Source: Luteimonas aquatica | GTDB taxonomy: Bacteria; Pseudomonadota; Gammaproteobacteria; Xanthomonadales; Xanthomonadaceae | DNA length: 64,000 nucleotides | Assembly (NCBI RefSeq): GCF_022662575.1 | Contig: NZ_JALBFU010000001.1 | Span: forward strand, 880,642-944,641 | Direction: 5' to 3' | Shown: positions 42,668-53,862 of the stretch, piece by piece | Layout of the letters: every line of letters begins with the position of its first letter | How positions within the stretch are numbered: the stretch's first letter is position 1 | Made by a program: the position numbers and the translations under genes | The notes under the pieces: generated by a model | What the model was told of the DNA's origin: nothing | The model's database searches: none | Seen by the model: only the letters and a program-made list of their open reading frames with translations

Positions 42668-44203
42668 ATGACCCACCCCGTCCTCACCGCCCTCGGCCTC
42701 GGCGACAACGAATCCGGCACCTATCTCGGCAACGGCGAATGGTCCAAGACCCGCGATGCCGGCGTGCTGGAGCCGGTCAACCCGACCGACGGCAGCGTGC
42801 TGGCGAAGGTGCAGGCCTCCTCGGCGGCCGACTACGAGACCCTGGTCGGCCGCGCCCAGGCCGCCTTCAAGGTCTGGCGCACCACGCCCGCGCCGCGCCG
42901 CGGCGAGGCGATCCGCCTGTGCGCCGAGGCGCTGCGCGCGCACAAGGATGCGCTGGGCTCGCTGGTGGCGCTGGAGATGGGCAAGTCGAAGCCCGAGGGC
43001 GACGGCGAGGTGCAGGAGATGATCGACATCGGCGAGTTCGCCGTCGGCCTGTCGCGCCAGCTCTACGGCCTGACCATGCACAGCGAGCGCCCGGGCCACC
43101 GCATGTACGAGCAGTGGCACCCGATCGGCCTGGTGGGCATCATCAGCGCCTTCAACTTCCCGGTCGCGGTCTGGGCCTGGAACAGCTTCGTGGCCGCGGT
43201 CTGCGGCGACATCTCAATCTGGAAGCCCTCGCCCAAGACCCCGCTGTCGGCGATCGCCTCGATGAAGATCTGCAACGAGGCGCTGCGCAAGGGCGGCTTC
43301 CCCGACATCTTCTTCCTGTTCAACGACGCCGGCACCGAGCTGGCGCAGGCCTTCGTCGACGACCGCCGCATCCCGCTGATCAGCTTCACCGGCTCGACCC
43401 GGGTCGGCCGCGACGTCGGCGAGCGCGTGGCCCAGCGCATGGGCCGCTCGCTGCTGGAGCTGGGCGGCAACAACGCCATCATCGTCGACCAGACCGCCGA
43501 CCTGAAGCTGGCGATCCCGGCCATCGTCTTCGGCGCGGTCGGCACCGCCGGCCAGCGCTGCACCACCACGCGCCGCCTGTTCGTGCACGAGTCGATCTTT
43601 GATGAGGTGCTGGAGAAGCTGGTCAAGGCCTACGCCCAGGTCGAGAAGAAGATCGGCGATCCCACCGATCCGGCCAACCTGATGGGCCCGCTCAACAGCC
43701 AGGACGCGGTGAAGGCCTACCTGGGCGCGATCGAGAAGGCCAAGGCCTCCGGCGGCACCATCGCCAGCGGCGGCCGCGCGCTCGAGGACCGCAAGGGCAA
43801 CTTCGTGCTGCCGGCCATCGTCACCGGCCTGTCCAACGACGCCGAGGTGGTGCAGACCGAAACCTTCGCGCCGATCCTGTACGTGATGCAGTACCGCGAC
43901 CTGGACGAGGCGATCTTCCTGCAGAACGACGTGCCGCAGGGCCTGTCGTCGTCGATCTTCACCACCAACCTCAAGGCGGCCGAGGCGTTCCTGGCCGCCT
44001 CCGGCTCGGACTGCGGCATCGCCAACGTCAACATCGGCACCAGCGGCGCCGAGATCGGCGGCGCCTTCGGCGGCGAGAAGGAAACCGGCGGCGGACGCGA
44101 GTCCGGCTCGGACGCCTGGAAGGCCTACATGCGCCGCCAGACCAACACCATCAACTACTCCGACGCGCTGCCGCTGGCGCAGGGCATCAAGTTCGACCTC
44201 TGA
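42668..44203 (+). CDS. aldehyde dehydrogenase, ALDH7 type (probable aminoadipate-semialdehyde dehydrogenase)
   Basis: NAD(P)-dependent aldehyde dehydrogenase of 511 aa. Catalytic Cys298 in [11 protein letters not shown] and general base Glu264 in [23 protein letters not shown] is the conserved Asn-Phe-Pro motif. The overall sequence (starts with [29 protein letters not shown]; the end [12 protein letters not shown]) matches the ALDH7/antiquitin group, which oxidises L-2-aminoadipate 6-semialdehyde in lysine breakdown. It begins 113 bases after the tRNA. Substrate is inferred from group membership. Confidence 0.88.
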   Translation: MTHPVLTALGLGDNESGTYLGNGEWSKTRDAGVLEPVNPTDGSVLAKVQASSAADYETLVGRAQAAFKVWRTTPAPRRGEAIRLCAEALRAHKDALGSLVALEMGKSKPEGDGEVQEMIDIGEFAVGLSRQLYGLTMHSERPGHRMYEQWHPIGLVGIISAFNFPVAVWAWNSFVAAVCGDISIWKPSPKTPLSAIASMKICNEALRKGGFPDIFFLFNDAGTELAQAFVDDRRIPLISFTGSTRVGRDVGERVAQRMGRSLLELGGNNAIIVDQTADLKLAIPAIVFGAVGTAGQRCTTTRRLFVHESIFDEVLEKLVKAYAQVEKKIGDPTDPANLMGPLNSQDAVKAYLGAIEKAKASGGTIASGGRALEDRKGNFVLPAIVTGLSNDAEVVQTETFAPILYVMQYRDLDEAIFLQNDVPQGLSSSIFTTNLKAAEAFLAASGSDCGIANVNIGTSGAEIGGAFGGEKETGGGRESGSDAWKAYMRRQTNTINYSDALPLAQGIKFDL

Positions 44204-44222
44204 GTTCCGCGGCCGCAAGCGC

Positions 44223-44996
44223 ATGACGCCCCCTCCCCCACCCTTCGATCTGCGCGGGCACCGGGTCGTCGTGGCCGGCGGCAGCAGGGGGATCGGCCGC
44301 GCCATCGCCCTGGCCTTCGCCGCGGCCGGGGCGTCGGTGTCGGTCTGCGCGCGCGGCGCCGCGGCGCTGGCCGACACCCGGGACGCGATCGCCGCCCGCG
44401 GCGTGGCGGCGCATGCGCAATCCTGCGACCTGGCCGACGCCGAGGCGATCGCCGCGTACATCGGCGATGCCGCCCGGGCCCTGGGCGGGATCGACGTGCT
44501 GGTCAACAACGCCAGCGGCTACGGCTTCCGGGACGGCCGGGACGAGGACTGGAGCGCCAATTTCCAGGTCGACCTGATGGCGGCGGTACGCGCCTCGCGC
44601 GCGGCCATTGCCCACCTGCAGGCCTCCGCCCATCCGTGCATCCTGCACACCAGTTCGATCTCCGCCTTCCATCCCAATGTCCGCACCGCGGCCTATGCCG
44701 CCCTGAAGGCGGCCCTGGTGCAGTACACGCGCTCGCAGGCCCTGGCGCTGGCGCCGCAGCGCATCCGCGTCAACGCCATCGCGCCGGGGTCGATCGAGTT
44801 TCCGGACGGTTTGTGGGACCGCCTCAAGCGCGAGCAGCCGGACCTCTACGCCGCGACGCTGTCGAAGATCCCCTTCGGCCGCTTCGGCACGCCGGAGGAG
44901 GTGGCCAATGCCGCGGTCTTCCTCGCCTCGCCCTGGGCCGGCTGGATCACCGGGCAGACGTTGATCGTCGACGGCGGCCAGTTGTTGAATGGATAG
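44223..44996 (+). CDS. SDR family oxidoreductase
   Basis: Short-chain dehydrogenase/reductase of 257 aa. NAD(P)-binding GGSRGIGRAIALAF (about 19-32), NNAS in DVLVNNASGYG, Ser in HTSSISAF, and catalytic Tyr158 and Lys162 in AYAALKAAL. C-terminal PWAGWITGQTLIVDGGQLLN is the classical end. Likely a 3-oxoacyl-type reductase, but substrate unknown. It ends 4 bases before the methyltransferase gene and follows the ALDH by 19 bases, so the four genes to pyrD may be one transcript. Confidence 0.9.
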   Translation: MTPPPPPFDLRGHRVVVAGGSRGIGRAIALAFAAAGASVSVCARGAAALADTRDAIAARGVAAHAQSCDLADAEAIAAYIGDAARALGGIDVLVNNASGYGFRDGRDEDWSANFQVDLMAAVRASRAAIAHLQASAHPCILHTSSISAFHPNVRTAAYAALKAALVQYTRSQALALAPQRIRVNAIAPGSIEFPDGLWDRLKREQPDLYAATLSKIPFGRFGTPEEVANAAVFLASPWAGWITGQTLIVDGGQLLNG

Positions 44997-44999
44997 ACC

Positions 45000-45764
45000 A
45001 TGACGGCCGAGCCCACCGAGCGTTTCAGCAACCGCGTCGACGACTACGTCCGCTACCGTCCGGGCTACCCGCCGGCGTTGCTGGCCTGGCTGCGCCAGGC
45101 CGAAGGCGTCACTCCGGACCGGGTGGTCGCCGATATCGGCGCCGGCACCGGCATCTCCACGCGCATGTGGCTGGAGGCGGGCCATCCGGTGGTCGGCGTG
45201 GAACCGAACGCGGCGATGCGCGAGGCCGCGCGCGAGTGGCTGCGCGCATTCCCCGGCCTGCGCTGGGTCGCGGCGCCGGCCGAGGCCACCACCCTGGCCG
45301 ACGCCAGCGTCGACCTGGTCTCGGCGGCGCAGGCCTTCCACTGGTTCGACACCGACAAGGTGCGCGGCGAATGGGCGCGCATCCTGCGGCCCGGCGGGCT
45401 GGCGGTGGTCTACTGGAACTCGCGCGTGCTCGAGGGGTCCGCCTTCCTGGAAGGCTACGAGCGGCTGCTGCGCGACTTCGGCACCGACTACGAGAGCGTC
45501 GCCGAACGCTACCAGGACGACGAGACCATGCGGCGCTGGTTCGGCGCCGGCTTCCACGGCATGGCCAGCTTCCCCAACCGCCAGCGCGTGGATTTCGACG
45601 GCCTGCGCGGACGCCTGCTGTCCTCCTCCTACGCGCCGCGCCCCGGCCATCCCCGCTTCGAGCCGATGCTCGCGGCGCTGCGCGAACTGTTCGACGCCAG
45701 CGCGACCGATGGCTGCGTCGACTTCGACTACCGGACCCGCGTCTTCGCGGGCGCGCTGCACTAG
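45000..45764 (+). CDS. class I SAM-dependent methyltransferase
   Basis: Methyltransferase of 254 aa. SAM-binding motif [15 protein letters not shown] (42-56) with the GxGxG core, then an acidic residue in GVEPNAAM, and [14 protein letters not shown], which is the post-I region of the methyltransferase-11 type. [17 protein letters not shown] follows. No substrate can be assigned. Starts 4 bases after the SDR stop. Confidence 0.88.
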   Translation: MTAEPTERFSNRVDDYVRYRPGYPPALLAWLRQAEGVTPDRVVADIGAGTGISTRMWLEAGHPVVGVEPNAAMREAAREWLRAFPGLRWVAAPAEATTLADASVDLVSAAQAFHWFDTDKVRGEWARILRPGGLAVVYWNSRVLEGSAFLEGYERLLRDFGTDYESVAERYQDDETMRRWFGAGFHGMASFPNRQRVDFDGLRGRLLSSSYAPRPGHPRFEPMLAALRELFDASATDGCVDFDYRTRVFAGALH

Positions 45765-45771
45765 GCCCGCC

Positions 45772-46830
45772 GTGTACCGGCTCGCCCGCCCCTTCCTGTT
45801 CGGCCTCGACGCCGAACGCGCGCACGGGATCGGCCTGTCCTCGCTCGAGGCCGCCTACCGCACCGGGATGACCCCGCTGCTGGCGCGGCGGCCGCCCGCC
45901 TTCCCCACCCGCGCCTTCGGCCTGACCTTCCCCAACCCGGTCGGCCTGGCCGCCGGCCTGGACAAGAACGGCGCGCACATCGACGCCCTGCTCGCGCTCG
46001 GCTTCGGCTTCGTCGAGATCGGCACGGTCACGCCCAAGGCGCAGCCGGGCAATCCGATGCCGCGCATGTTCCGCCTGCCCGGGCAGCGGGCGATCATCAA
46101 CCGCCTCGGCTTCAACAACGAGGGCGTCGACGCGCTCGTCGCCAACGTCGCGCGCGCCCGGCGCCGCAACGGGCTGCTCGGCATCAACATCGGCAAGAAC
46201 AAGGACACGCCCAACGAGCTGGCCGTCTCCGACTACCTGTTCTGCCTGGAGCGCGTCTATGCGCTGGCCGACTACATCACCGTCAACATCTCCTCGCCCA
46301 ACACCGCCGGCCTGCGCGAGCTGCAGGAGGAACAGGCGCTGCGCCGCCTGGTCGGCGCCCTGCGCGAGGCGCAGGAGCGGCTGGGCGCGCGCCACGGCAA
46401 GCGCGTGCCGATGCTGGTGAAGGTCGCGCCCGACCTCTCCGACGACGACATCGCCGCCGCCGCGCGCGTGCTCGCCGACCTGCAGGTCGACGGCGTGATC
46501 GCGACCAACACCACGGTGGCGCGCCCCGGCCTGCAGGAGCACCCGCTCGCCGGCGAGGCCGGCGGCCTGTCCGGCGCGCCGCTGATGGAAAAATCGACCG
46601 CGGTGCTGCGCATGCTGCGTACCCGCCTGCCCGACGGGATCCCGCTGATCGGCGTCGGCGGCATCCTCTCCGGCGCCGACGCGGTGCAGAAGATGGCCGC
46701 CGGCGCGACGCTGGTGCAGTGCTACAGCGGGCTGATCTACCGCGGCCCGGGCCTGATCGCCGAGTGCAACGCCGCGATCCGCCGCCGCAAGGAAATGCCC
46801 AGCCGCGGCAACCTGCCGATCGTGAAATGA
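45772..46830 (+). CDS. pyrD: dihydroorotate dehydrogenase (quinone), class 2
   Basis: Membrane-associated flavoenzyme of pyrimidine synthesis, 352 aa. GTG start 8 bases after the previous stop, giving [19 protein letters not shown], the amphipathic membrane-binding start of class 2. FMN and substrate motifs: [35 protein letters not shown], and catalytic Ser in [29 protein letters not shown] and [13 protein letters not shown] bind FMN. The stop overlaps the murB start as ATGA. Confidence 0.96.
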   Translation: MYRLARPFLFGLDAERAHGIGLSSLEAAYRTGMTPLLARRPPAFPTRAFGLTFPNPVGLAAGLDKNGAHIDALLALGFGFVEIGTVTPKAQPGNPMPRMFRLPGQRAIINRLGFNNEGVDALVANVARARRRNGLLGINIGKNKDTPNELAVSDYLFCLERVYALADYITVNISSPNTAGLRELQEEQALRRLVGALREAQERLGARHGKRVPMLVKVAPDLSDDDIAAAARVLADLQVDGVIATNTTVARPGLQEHPLAGEAGGLSGAPLMEKSTAVLRMLRTRLPDGIPLIGVGGILSGADAVQKMAAGATLVQCYSGLIYRGPGLIAECNAAIRRRKEMPSRGNLPIVK

Positions 46831-47867
46831 CCGCGGGCTATCGACTGGTCACCGACGCCGACCTGCGCGCGCGCAACACCTTCGGCGTGGCCGCGCGCGC
46901 GCGCCTGCTGGCCGAGGTGCGCGAGGTGGCCAGCCTGCCGGCGCTGTTCGCCGCCGAGCTGGCCGGCGCCACGCCGCTGGTGCTGGGCGGCGGCAGCAAC
47001 CTGCTGTTCGCCGGCGATCCGCAGGCGCCGCTCGTCTCGATCGAGGCGCGCGGGATTTCCGTCCTCGCCGACGCCGACGACCGCGTCATCGTCCGCGCGG
47101 ACGCCGGCGTGCCCTGGCACGGCCTGGTCATGGACACGCTGGCGCGCGGCCTGGCCGGCCTGGAGAACCTGGCGCTGATTCCCGGCACCGTGGGCGCGGC
47201 GCCGATCCAGAACATCGGCGCCTACGGCGTGGAGGTGGAAACGCGCATCCACCGCGTCGAGGCGTTCGAGCGCGCCACCGGCGCACTGCGCCGGTTCGAG
47301 CCGCGCGATTGCGCCTTCGCCTACCGCGACAGCGTCTTCAAGCGCGAACCGGAGCGCTGGATCGTCACCGCGGTCGAGTTCGCGCTCGCGCGCCGCGCCG
47401 CGCCGGTGCTCGACTACGCCGGGCTGCGCGAGGAGCTCGCCGCGATGGAGATCGCCGCGCCGAGCGCGGCGCAGGTCGCCGAGGCGGTGATCCGCATCCG
47501 CCGCCGCAAGCTGCCCGACCCGGCGCTGATCGGAAACGCCGGCAGCTTCTTCAAGAATCCGATCGTGCCCGACGCGCTCGCGCAGGCCTTGCGGGCCGAG
47601 CATCCCACGCTGCCCGTCTTCCCCGGCGCGGGGACGGACACGCGCAAGCTCTCCGCGGCCTGGCTGATCGATGCCTGCGGCTGGAAGGGCTTCCGCGACG
47701 GCGACGCAGGCGTGTCCGACCGGCACGCGCTGGTGCTAGTCAACCACGGCCGGGCCACCGGCGCGCAGTTGCTGGCGCTGGCGCGGCGGATCGCCGGCTC
47801 CGTGCGCGAGCGCTTCGGCGTGGCGCTGGAACCCGAACCACGCATCGTGCAGGACAGCTGGAACTGA
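46827..47867 (+). CDS. murB: UDP-N-acetylenolpyruvoylglucosamine reductase
   Basis: FAD enzyme of peptidoglycan precursor synthesis, 346 aa, the longer type I form. [16 protein letters not shown] and [13 protein letters not shown] bind [23 protein letters not shown] and [11 protein letters not shown], with the catalytic Ser, are diagnostic. C-terminal [20 protein letters not shown] completes the family. Coupled to pyrD by a 4-base overlap, an arrangement seen in related bacteria. Confidence 0.96.
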   Translation: MTAGYRLVTDADLRARNTFGVAARARLLAEVREVASLPALFAAELAGATPLVLGGGSNLLFAGDPQAPLVSIEARGISVLADADDRVIVRADAGVPWHGLVMDTLARGLAGLENLALIPGTVGAAPIQNIGAYGVEVETRIHRVEAFERATGALRRFEPRDCAFAYRDSVFKREPERWIVTAVEFALARRAAPVLDYAGLREELAAMEIAAPSAAQVAEAVIRIRRRKLPDPALIGNAGSFFKNPIVPDALAQALRAEHPTLPVFPGAGTDTRKLSAAWLIDACGWKGFRDGDAGVSDRHALVLVNHGRATGAQLLALARRIAGSVRERFGVALEPEPRIVQDSWN

Positions 47868-47948
47868 GCGGCCGGACACGCCGATCGCGAACGCCCTCCC
47901 AATCCCACCCGCCGGTACGCAAGCGCGCGCCGGCCCGAAGACCCTCCG

Positions 47949-48860
47949 ATGTCCGCCCCCCTCTCCACGCCCGTCCGCGCCGCCCTGCTGATGCTGGCGA
48001 GCACGTTCTGCTTCGGCCTGATGGCGGTGGCGATCCGCTTCGCCTCGCAGACGCTGCCGACGCTGGAAATCGCCTTCTTCCGCAACGCCTTCGGCCTGCT
48101 GGCGCTGCTGCCGCTGCTGCTGCGCGCCGGGCGCCCGCTGCCGCGCACGCGGCAGCTGCCGCGCTATCTGCTGCGCAGCGCCATCGGCATGGGATCGATG
48201 CTGGCCGGTTTCTGGGCCATCGGCCACCTGCCGATGGCGCAGGCGATCTCCCTGTCCTACTCGACTCCGCTGTTCGTCACCATCGCCGCCGTGCTCTGGC
48301 TCAACGAGGTCGTGCGCATGCGCCGCTGGGCAGCGGTCTTCGTCGGCTTCCTCGGCGTGCTGGTGGTGGTGCAGCCTTGGTCGCACGCCTTCAGCGCCGG
48401 CAGCCTGGTGGCGGTGCTGGCGGCCGTGCTCAGCGCGGTGGTCGCGATCCAGATCAAGCAGCTCTCGGCGGTGGATTCCGCCGACACCATCGTGTTCTAC
48501 ACCTACCTGTTCTGGGTGCCGCTGTCGTTCGTGCCCGCGCTGTTCGTCTGGCAATGGCCGCAGGGCATCGCCTGGGTCTGGCTGCTGGCCACCGGCGTCT
48601 TCGGCACCGGCGGGCAGCTGCTGTGGACGCGCGCGCTCAAGCTCGGCGACGTCTCGGCGCTGACGCCGATCAGCTTCATGCAGCTGCCGATCGTCTCGCT
48701 GGCCGGCTGGCTGCTGTTCGACGAATCGCTCGGCCGGACGACCCTGATCGGCGCCGCCATCATCCTCGCCGCCAACGCCTACATCGCCCACCGCGAGGCC
48801 GTGCTGGCGCAGCGCGCGGCCACCGCCGCCCCGGTGGAGGCGGCCAAGCCCGGCGAGTGA
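47949..48860 (+). CDS. EamA/DMT family membrane transporter
   Basis: Inner-membrane protein of 303 aa with about ten TM helices in two EamA repeats (first about 15-140, second about 155-285). Features: LASTFCFGLMAVAIRFASQT, PMAQAISLSYSTPLFVTIAA and the parallel segment in the second half DVSALTPISFMQLPIVSLAG. The substrate of such permeases cannot be predicted. Short Ala-rich cytoplasmic tail. Separate from murB by about 80 bases. Confidence 0.88.
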   Translation: MSAPLSTPVRAALLMLASTFCFGLMAVAIRFASQTLPTLEIAFFRNAFGLLALLPLLLRAGRPLPRTRQLPRYLLRSAIGMGSMLAGFWAIGHLPMAQAISLSYSTPLFVTIAAVLWLNEVVRMRRWAAVFVGFLGVLVVVQPWSHAFSAGSLVAVLAAVLSAVVAIQIKQLSAVDSADTIVFYTYLFWVPLSFVPALFVWQWPQGIAWVWLLATGVFGTGGQLLWTRALKLGDVSALTPISFMQLPIVSLAGWLLFDESLGRTTLIGAAIILAANAYIAHREAVLAQRAATAAPVEAAKPGE

Positions 48861-49106
48861 TCGCCGCAAAACCATGTTGCAGCGCACGAAGCCCGGCGCC
48901 GCGACCTGGGCCCCGGCGGGGGGCAAAACGGCAATGCAGCGTGGCATTTCCGGACACCTAGGCTCCGAACGCACGTCCTTGTTGACCCTTTCACGAGGAC
49001 GGTGCTACTCCATACGCCGCCGTACGACACGGATGCAGGCAATCGGACTGCGACGCATCCGTCTCATCCCAAGCTGTCATTCAATCCATTTCAGGAGGTA
49101 TGGATC

Positions 49107-50525
49107 ATGGCCCTACGCAAGCGCGCGCCCCAACATCTGCCCCTGGTCCTGGCGACCGCCGCCGTCACCGTGCTCGCCGCGCAAACCGCGCATGCCGAGG
49201 CGGGCGACTACAGCTTCTGGCAAACCCTGGTGAACCTGGTCTCGCCGCCGGCCGCCGACAACAAGGTCCAGCCGCGTGACCGGCAAGGCGCCTATCCGCT
49301 GCTCAGCAACCCGACCGCCGGCTTCGACGACGGCTTCAGTCCCGGCGCCTACGGCACCTGGCAGACCGTGCAGCTCGCGCCGGGCACCGGGGCGGTGTGC
49401 GGCAACGGCTCGCCGTACAAGTTCTTCGTCAACCGCGTCGCCAACACGCGCAACACCATCATCTACATGGAAGGCGGCGGCGCGTGCTGGGACTACGCCA
49501 GCTGCACCGGCCAGACCGGCATCCGCGGCGCGCGCAACCCCAACGGCATCCCCGACGACTACATGAGCCTGCTCAACCCGGGCTCCAGCCTGGTCAGCCC
49601 GTTCGTCACCCGCGTCAGCCCGTTCGACGCGGTGAAGACGCAGCAGTGGAACATGGTCTACGTGCCCTACTGCACTGGCGACATCTACAGCGGCGACAAG
49701 GTCGCCGTGTACGACGATCCCACCGGGCAGAACGCGCCGCTGATCTGGCACCACAACGGCCTGCGCAACGTGCGCGCGGTGACGGCGTGGCTGAAGGACA
49801 ACCTGCCGCGCCCGACGCAGATGCTGTCCACCGGCTGCAGCGCCGGCGGCGTCGGCAGCCTGACCAACTATGTCGGCCTGCGCAACGACATCGCCCCCGA
49901 CAAGGGCTTCCTGATCGACGATTCCGGCCCGGTGTATTCGGCGCCGCTCGACGCCGATCCGCAGCAATATCCCTCGCAGCCGCTGAACCTGAAGATTCGC
50001 GACGCCTGGGGCCTGGACGCGCCCGACGGGCCGCTGTGGTACCTGTCGAGCCTGCTGCCCCAGCTCGACCGCAACGACCTCGGCTCGCTGTACCCGGCGC
50101 TGTCGGGCAAGTTCGCCCAGGACCGCCTCGGCCATACCCACTTCTGGCAGGACCTGAACTTCTCCAGCTATTCCTACGAGCGCTTCTATCCCGAAATCGA
50201 GAACGCGCCCGACCAGGCCACCAAGGAGCAGCTGATCCACGCCAAGTGGTCCGTCGACACCGGCCGCCTGCGCTTCACCCTGGACGGCCTGGACAACTTC
50301 GGCGGCTATTTCCCGCAGTACCGCGCCGTCAACGAAAGCCACTGCACCACCATCGTCGACTTCAAGAACGGCGACATCCAGGCGCAGGACCTGGAGCTGA
50401 AGAACTTCATCGACAGCGTCCTCGACGGCCAGGGCAAGGTGCTCGACGCCTCCGAGAACGACGACACCGCCGACCGCAACAAGCCCTTCAACCTGCTCTA
50501 TTGGCTGGTCGATCAGTTAATCTGA
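49107..50525 (+). CDS. pectinacetylesterase-family secreted hydrolase
   Basis: Exported serine hydrolase, 472 aa. ATG at 49107 follows AGGAGG (49093-49098). Signal peptide LVLATAAVTVLAAQTAHAEA. IIYMEGGGACWDYASC is the oxyanion-hole motif and STGCSAGGVGSL holds the nucleophile Ser245; both are hallmarks of the pectinacetylesterase/Notum family. Most bacterial members have no known substrate; removal of acetyl or acyl groups from a polysaccharide or lipid is likely. Followed by a perfect hairpin (50543-50575). Confidence 0.85.
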   Translation: MALRKRAPQHLPLVLATAAVTVLAAQTAHAEAGDYSFWQTLVNLVSPPAADNKVQPRDRQGAYPLLSNPTAGFDDGFSPGAYGTWQTVQLAPGTGAVCGNGSPYKFFVNRVANTRNTIIYMEGGGACWDYASCTGQTGIRGARNPNGIPDDYMSLLNPGSSLVSPFVTRVSPFDAVKTQQWNMVYVPYCTGDIYSGDKVAVYDDPTGQNAPLIWHHNGLRNVRAVTAWLKDNLPRPTQMLSTGCSAGGVGSLTNYVGLRNDIAPDKGFLIDDSGPVYSAPLDADPQQYPSQPLNLKIRDAWGLDAPDGPLWYLSSLLPQLDRNDLGSLYPALSGKFAQDRLGHTHFWQDLNFSSYSYERFYPEIENAPDQATKEQLIHAKWSVDTGRLRFTLDGLDNFGGYFPQYRAVNESHCTTIVDFKNGDIQAQDLELKNFIDSVLDGQGKVLDASENDDTADRNKPFNLLYWLVDQLI

Positions 50526-50542
50526 CCGGCGACGCCACCCTG

Positions 50543-50575
50543 CGCGCGGGAGCGGACCGGATCCGCTCCCGCGCG
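50543..50575 (+). terminator. 14-bp perfect hairpin after the esterase gene
   Basis: Arms 50543-50556 and 50562-50575 pair perfectly with a CCGGA loop. No T-run follows, so it may be a weak terminator or a stabilising 3' structure. It lies 18 bases after the stop. Confidence 0.45.
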
Positions 50576-50594
50576 AACGCCCATTAAAATCCGA

Positions 50595-51206
50595 TTGCTG
50601 ATCTTCCTGCTGGTCCTGGCCGTGTCCGGCGCGTTCGGCTGGCACGCGCTGCGCACGCGTGCGCCCGCCGGAGCCTTCTCCGACGCCGGCCCCTCGGCCG
50701 CGCCCGCCGCGGTGCCCGCCTCCGCCACCGAGCTCGCCGCCTTGCGGGCCACGCCGCAGGCGCGGGACTACGCCGCGCGCAGGGCTTTCGACGCCGACAT
50801 CCGCGCCTACCTGCGCGAGGCGTCCGCCATGAACGCCGTGCAGCGCTCCGAGCGCGCGCGCGCGCTCAGCGCGCAGATCGACGCCTACGAGCGGGCGCGG
50901 CAGCTCTCCGCCGGCGAGGCGCTGCTGCTGCGCGCCGCCCTGATCCAGGCCAGCGGCGCCGAGGAGCCGGCGCGCGCCGAGCAGATGGCGGCGCTGGTGC
51001 AGCGCTACCGGGACACTGCGCAGCGGCGCGAGGCCGAATGGAACGCGCAGCTGCAGCACGATCCGAAATTCCGCGACTACAAATCCCGCGAACGCGAGAT
51101 CGTCGCCGAGGTGATGGCGATGCCGCACATCCCCGGCGGCCTCAGCCGCGATGCGTATCTGCGCCAGCGCCTGCTGCAGGCGCGCGAACAGGCCTACAGG
51201 CAGTAG
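50595..51206 (+). CDS. membrane-anchored helical protein, resembling lipase-chaperone type proteins
   Basis: Protein of about 203 aa with an N-terminal hydrophobic anchor (LLIFLLVLAVSGAFGW) and a long charged helical body. The end YKSREREIVAEVMAMPHIPG and LSRDAYLRQRLLQAREQAY resembles accessory or lipase-foldase-like proteins, but I cannot name a family with certainty. Start is unclear: TTG at 50595 is the first usual start; an ATT at 50583 would give KIRLLIFLL, which looks like a natural N-terminus. Being next to a secreted esterase, it might help fold it; this is inference. Confidence 0.6.
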   Translation: MLIFLLVLAVSGAFGWHALRTRAPAGAFSDAGPSAAPAAVPASATELAALRATPQARDYAARRAFDADIRAYLREASAMNAVQRSERARALSAQIDAYERARQLSAGEALLLRAALIQASGAEEPARAEQMAALVQRYRDTAQRREAEWNAQLQHDPKFRDYKSREREIVAEVMAMPHIPGGLSRDAYLRQRLLQAREQAYRQ

Positions 51207-51225
51207 CGCCGGCCCGGCGCGACGC

Positions 51226-51928
51226 CTAGCCGGGCGCGGTGCCCGGGCGCTGCCGCCACGGCCGCAGCCCGCCGCGGAACACCAGCGCATAGACGCCGAC
51301 CGTCCACACCGCCGCCGCGGCCCAGCCGGCGAGGATGTCGGACGGGTAATGCACCCCGAGGTAGATCCGCGACAAGCCGACCATCGGCACGAACACCGCC
51401 ATCCCCGCCACCGCCCAGCGGCGCCAGCGCGTCGGCCAGGCCAGCAGGATCAGCACCAGGGCCAGCGTCATCGAGCCCATCGCGTGGCCGCTGGGGAAAC
51501 TGAAATTGTGCTCGGGCGCGATCGATTCCCACAGGCTGGGCCGCTCGCGCGCGAAGAACTGCTTGGCCGCGATATTCAGCAGCGCCGAGCCGCCCAGCGC
51601 CACCGCGGCGAAGATGCCCTCGGCCAGGCGCCGGCGCAGCGCCAGTCCCAGCACCAGCAGCAGGTCGACCGGGACCACGCCGTACTCGTAGCCGAGCGCG
51701 GAAAAGACCAGGAACACGCGGTCGAAACCCGAGCGCGCGACCTCGTGGGCGAACAGCAGCATGGGTTCGTCGAAGGCGAAAGCCTCGGCTTCGTGCACCT
51801 CGTCGGCCAGTTCCACGAACAGCCACAGCGGCAGCAGCACGCCGGCGAACAGCAGCAGCAACCGCCAGCCGCGGCGACGCAGGAAGCCGGCGCCGGCCCG
51901 CGCCTCCTCGCGCAGGGCCGAGGACGCC

Positions 51929-51948
<20 letters not shown>
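51226..51948 (-). CDS. PAP2-family phosphatase
   Basis: Integral membrane phosphatase, 240 aa, with about six TM helices. The three phosphatase motifs are present: KQFFARERP, then FPSGHAMGS and [16 protein letters not shown], with catalytic His in PSGH and in YLGVHYPSD. Members remove phosphate from lipid phosphates such as undecaprenyl diphosphate or phosphatidylglycerophosphate; which one is unknown. The start overlaps the ispG end by 20 bases, so both are in one minus-strand transcript. Confidence 0.9.
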
Positions 51949-53206
<1,258 letters not shown>

Positions 53207-53384
53207 GGCGACATTCTAGCCTGGGACATGGACGCCGGAATCCGCGCGCGCGCCGCCGTTGCGCTCCGATGCGGGAAGCGGGGAGGCGTCTGCAACGCAG
53301 CTTCCCGCCCCGGTGCCGCGGCCGGCCTTGCAATCGCCGCCGCGCCCCAGATGTAGGGGAACGCCCCCCACGCAGGAACCGTTC

Positions 53385-53675
53385 ATGGCCACCACGTCCG
53401 CCTCCATCCCCACCGCCGACGGCGCCCGCCTCGTCAAGCGCCTGTGCGCCCACTGGGGCCACAAGTTTCAGGTCGAATCCGGCGAGGGTCATGGTCGCAT
53501 CGCCTTCGACGCGCACACCCAGGTGCGGCTGGACGCCTCCGACGCCGCGCTGGAGGCGGTCATCGACGCCGCCGATCCGGCGCGCGCGGCGCAACTGCAG
53601 CCGGTGGTCGCCGAACACCTGAACCGCATGGCGCGCGGCGAGGTGCTGGCCGTCGCCTGGTCCGCCATCGCCTGA
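53385..53675 (+). CDS. DUF2218 family protein
   Basis: Small cytoplasmic protein of 96 aa. ATG after GCAGGAACC. VKRLCAHWGHKFQVESGEGHG is the DUF2218 signature (LCxHxxHK), followed by ALEAVIDAADPARAAQLQPV and LNRMARGEVLAVAW. Members often stand near iron or siderophore genes, but no such context is visible here and the function is unknown. Encoded alone between ispG and xseA. Confidence 0.85.
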   Translation: MATTSASIPTADGARLVKRLCAHWGHKFQVESGEGHGRIAFDAHTQVRLDASDAALEAVIDAADPARAAQLQPVVAEHLNRMARGEVLAVAWSAIA

Positions 53676-53862
53676 GGCATGACGCCGGCGGCGTCCTGAT
53701 CCGGCGGATTGCTCAAAGCGCACCCGCCGTGCGTTTTTCATGTCGCCGGCCCGGTCCATGCCCGGACTCGTTCGCGCCGAATCGAGCCCTTGCGCGCTTT
53801 GCCTGGTCGTCGCGGCCATCCCACCGGCGGCCTGTTTTCCAGCGGCCTGCTAGGCTGTCGCG

